A stretch of 64,000 bases of DNA from Tolypeutes matacus. Its lineage: Eukaryota; Chordata; Mammalia; Cingulata; Chlamyphoridae. Below the pieces are notes generated by a model. It was given only the letters and a program-made list of their open reading frames with translations. It searched no databases and had not been told where the DNA came from. Each line of letters opens with the position of its first letter. The first letter of the stretch is position 1. The stretch is from the NCBI GenBank assembly GCA_026826555.1, contig JAKSZT010021121.1, positions 318,470-382,469 on the forward strand. Direction: 5' to 3'. A program made the translations under genes and the position numbers. Positions 63,621-64,000 of this stretch are shown here, in pieces.

Positions 63621-64000
63621 CTAGCGCAAGATCCAGCACAGGTGGAATAGGCTACGAAAAAGGCACTCTTCTCCACTTCACCCACCTTTCATTTTACTTA
63701 TTCATTACACACATCATTACCATTCATTGTAGGCAAATCACAAAATGTAGTTAGGAAGAAAAAGATAATAATCACCTGCAATCCAACTACCAATCAATAA
63801 TAGTTAGAATTTTGGAGGTATTATTTTATATTTTTCTGACACACATAAATATATATTATATATGTATGTATTTTTCACAAAAACGGGGCCATACTGCTTT
63901 GTAACCTGCTTTTCTCACTCACTGATCTTAACATATTTGCCTGTCACTAAACATTAATGTACATTATTTTCAACTACTGAAGAGGATGTCGGGTTTCAAG
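63621..64000 (-). other. FKBP15: FKBP15 intron, cut by the window edge
   Basis: Intron sequence directly upstream of the 63478-63620 exon. Contains the region for branch point and polypyrimidine tract but nothing else I can identify. Confidence 0.6.

Noticed and set aside
1..64000. CRISPR arrays, operons, bacterial or phage systems
   Set aside because: Nothing of the kind is present; exon-intron structure, SINEs, LINEs and poly-A retrocopies show this is a mammalian chromosome.

Overview
This is vertebrate nuclear DNA, and specifically mammalian. Coding sequence is split into short exons with GT/AG junctions, the introns are full of MIR, L2 and L1 relics, and there is one CpG-island promoter. 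The younger repeats are tRNA-derived SINEs with an A box (TGGCTCAA) and a B box (GGTTCGATCCC) of the DAS type, plus a young L1 lineage with a long 3' UTR. DAS-type SINEs point to a xenarthran, most likely an armadillo such as Dasypus. That assignment is inferred from repeat recognition, not from a database search.

Two protein-coding genes lie tail to tail, matching the human 9q32 order SLC31A2 > < FKBP15. SLC31A2 (low-affinity copper transporter CTR2) is complete on the + strand: CpG-island promoter at about 10.5-11.2 kb and four coding exons (10760-10765, 19771-19837, 22337-22526, 23978-24146) giving 143 residues. Its probable poly(A) signal is at 25331. FKBP15 (WAFL) is on the - strand and only its 3' part is present. 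Nineteen coding exons between 63620 and 28232 join in one frame to 924 residues and a stop: proline/glutamine-rich region, long coiled coil, acidic Glu/Ser/Pro tail and an aspartate-run C-terminus. Its N-terminal WH1-like and FKBP domains lie beyond the right edge. About 2.3 kb separates the two poly(A) regions.

Layout: 1-2.8 kb is intergenic; 2.9-9.9 kb is a full-length but dead L1 (with a nested SINE) that split a MIR; 10.5-25.4 kb is SLC31A2, whose first intron holds a chimeric SINE/L1 insertion and an L1 broken by an RPL15 processed pseudogene; 25.4-27.6 kb is the intergenic gap with a two-unit SINE and a monomeric SINE; 27.6-64 kb is FKBP15. FKBP15 introns hold further L1s (one internally deleted), a TCP1 (CCT-alpha) retrocopy, a DAS SINE carrying extra 5' sequence, and a 1.7-kb GC-rich retroposed transcript of unknown origin.

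I found no credible new molecular system. The most unusual material is retroposition structure: the unidentified CpG-rich retrocopy at 47986-49686, the triple target-site repeat around 13.8-16.85 kb, and the nested insertions. SLC31A2 (endolysosomal copper handling) and FKBP15 (endosome/actin coupling) both act on endosomes, but nothing in the sequence shows a shared control element.
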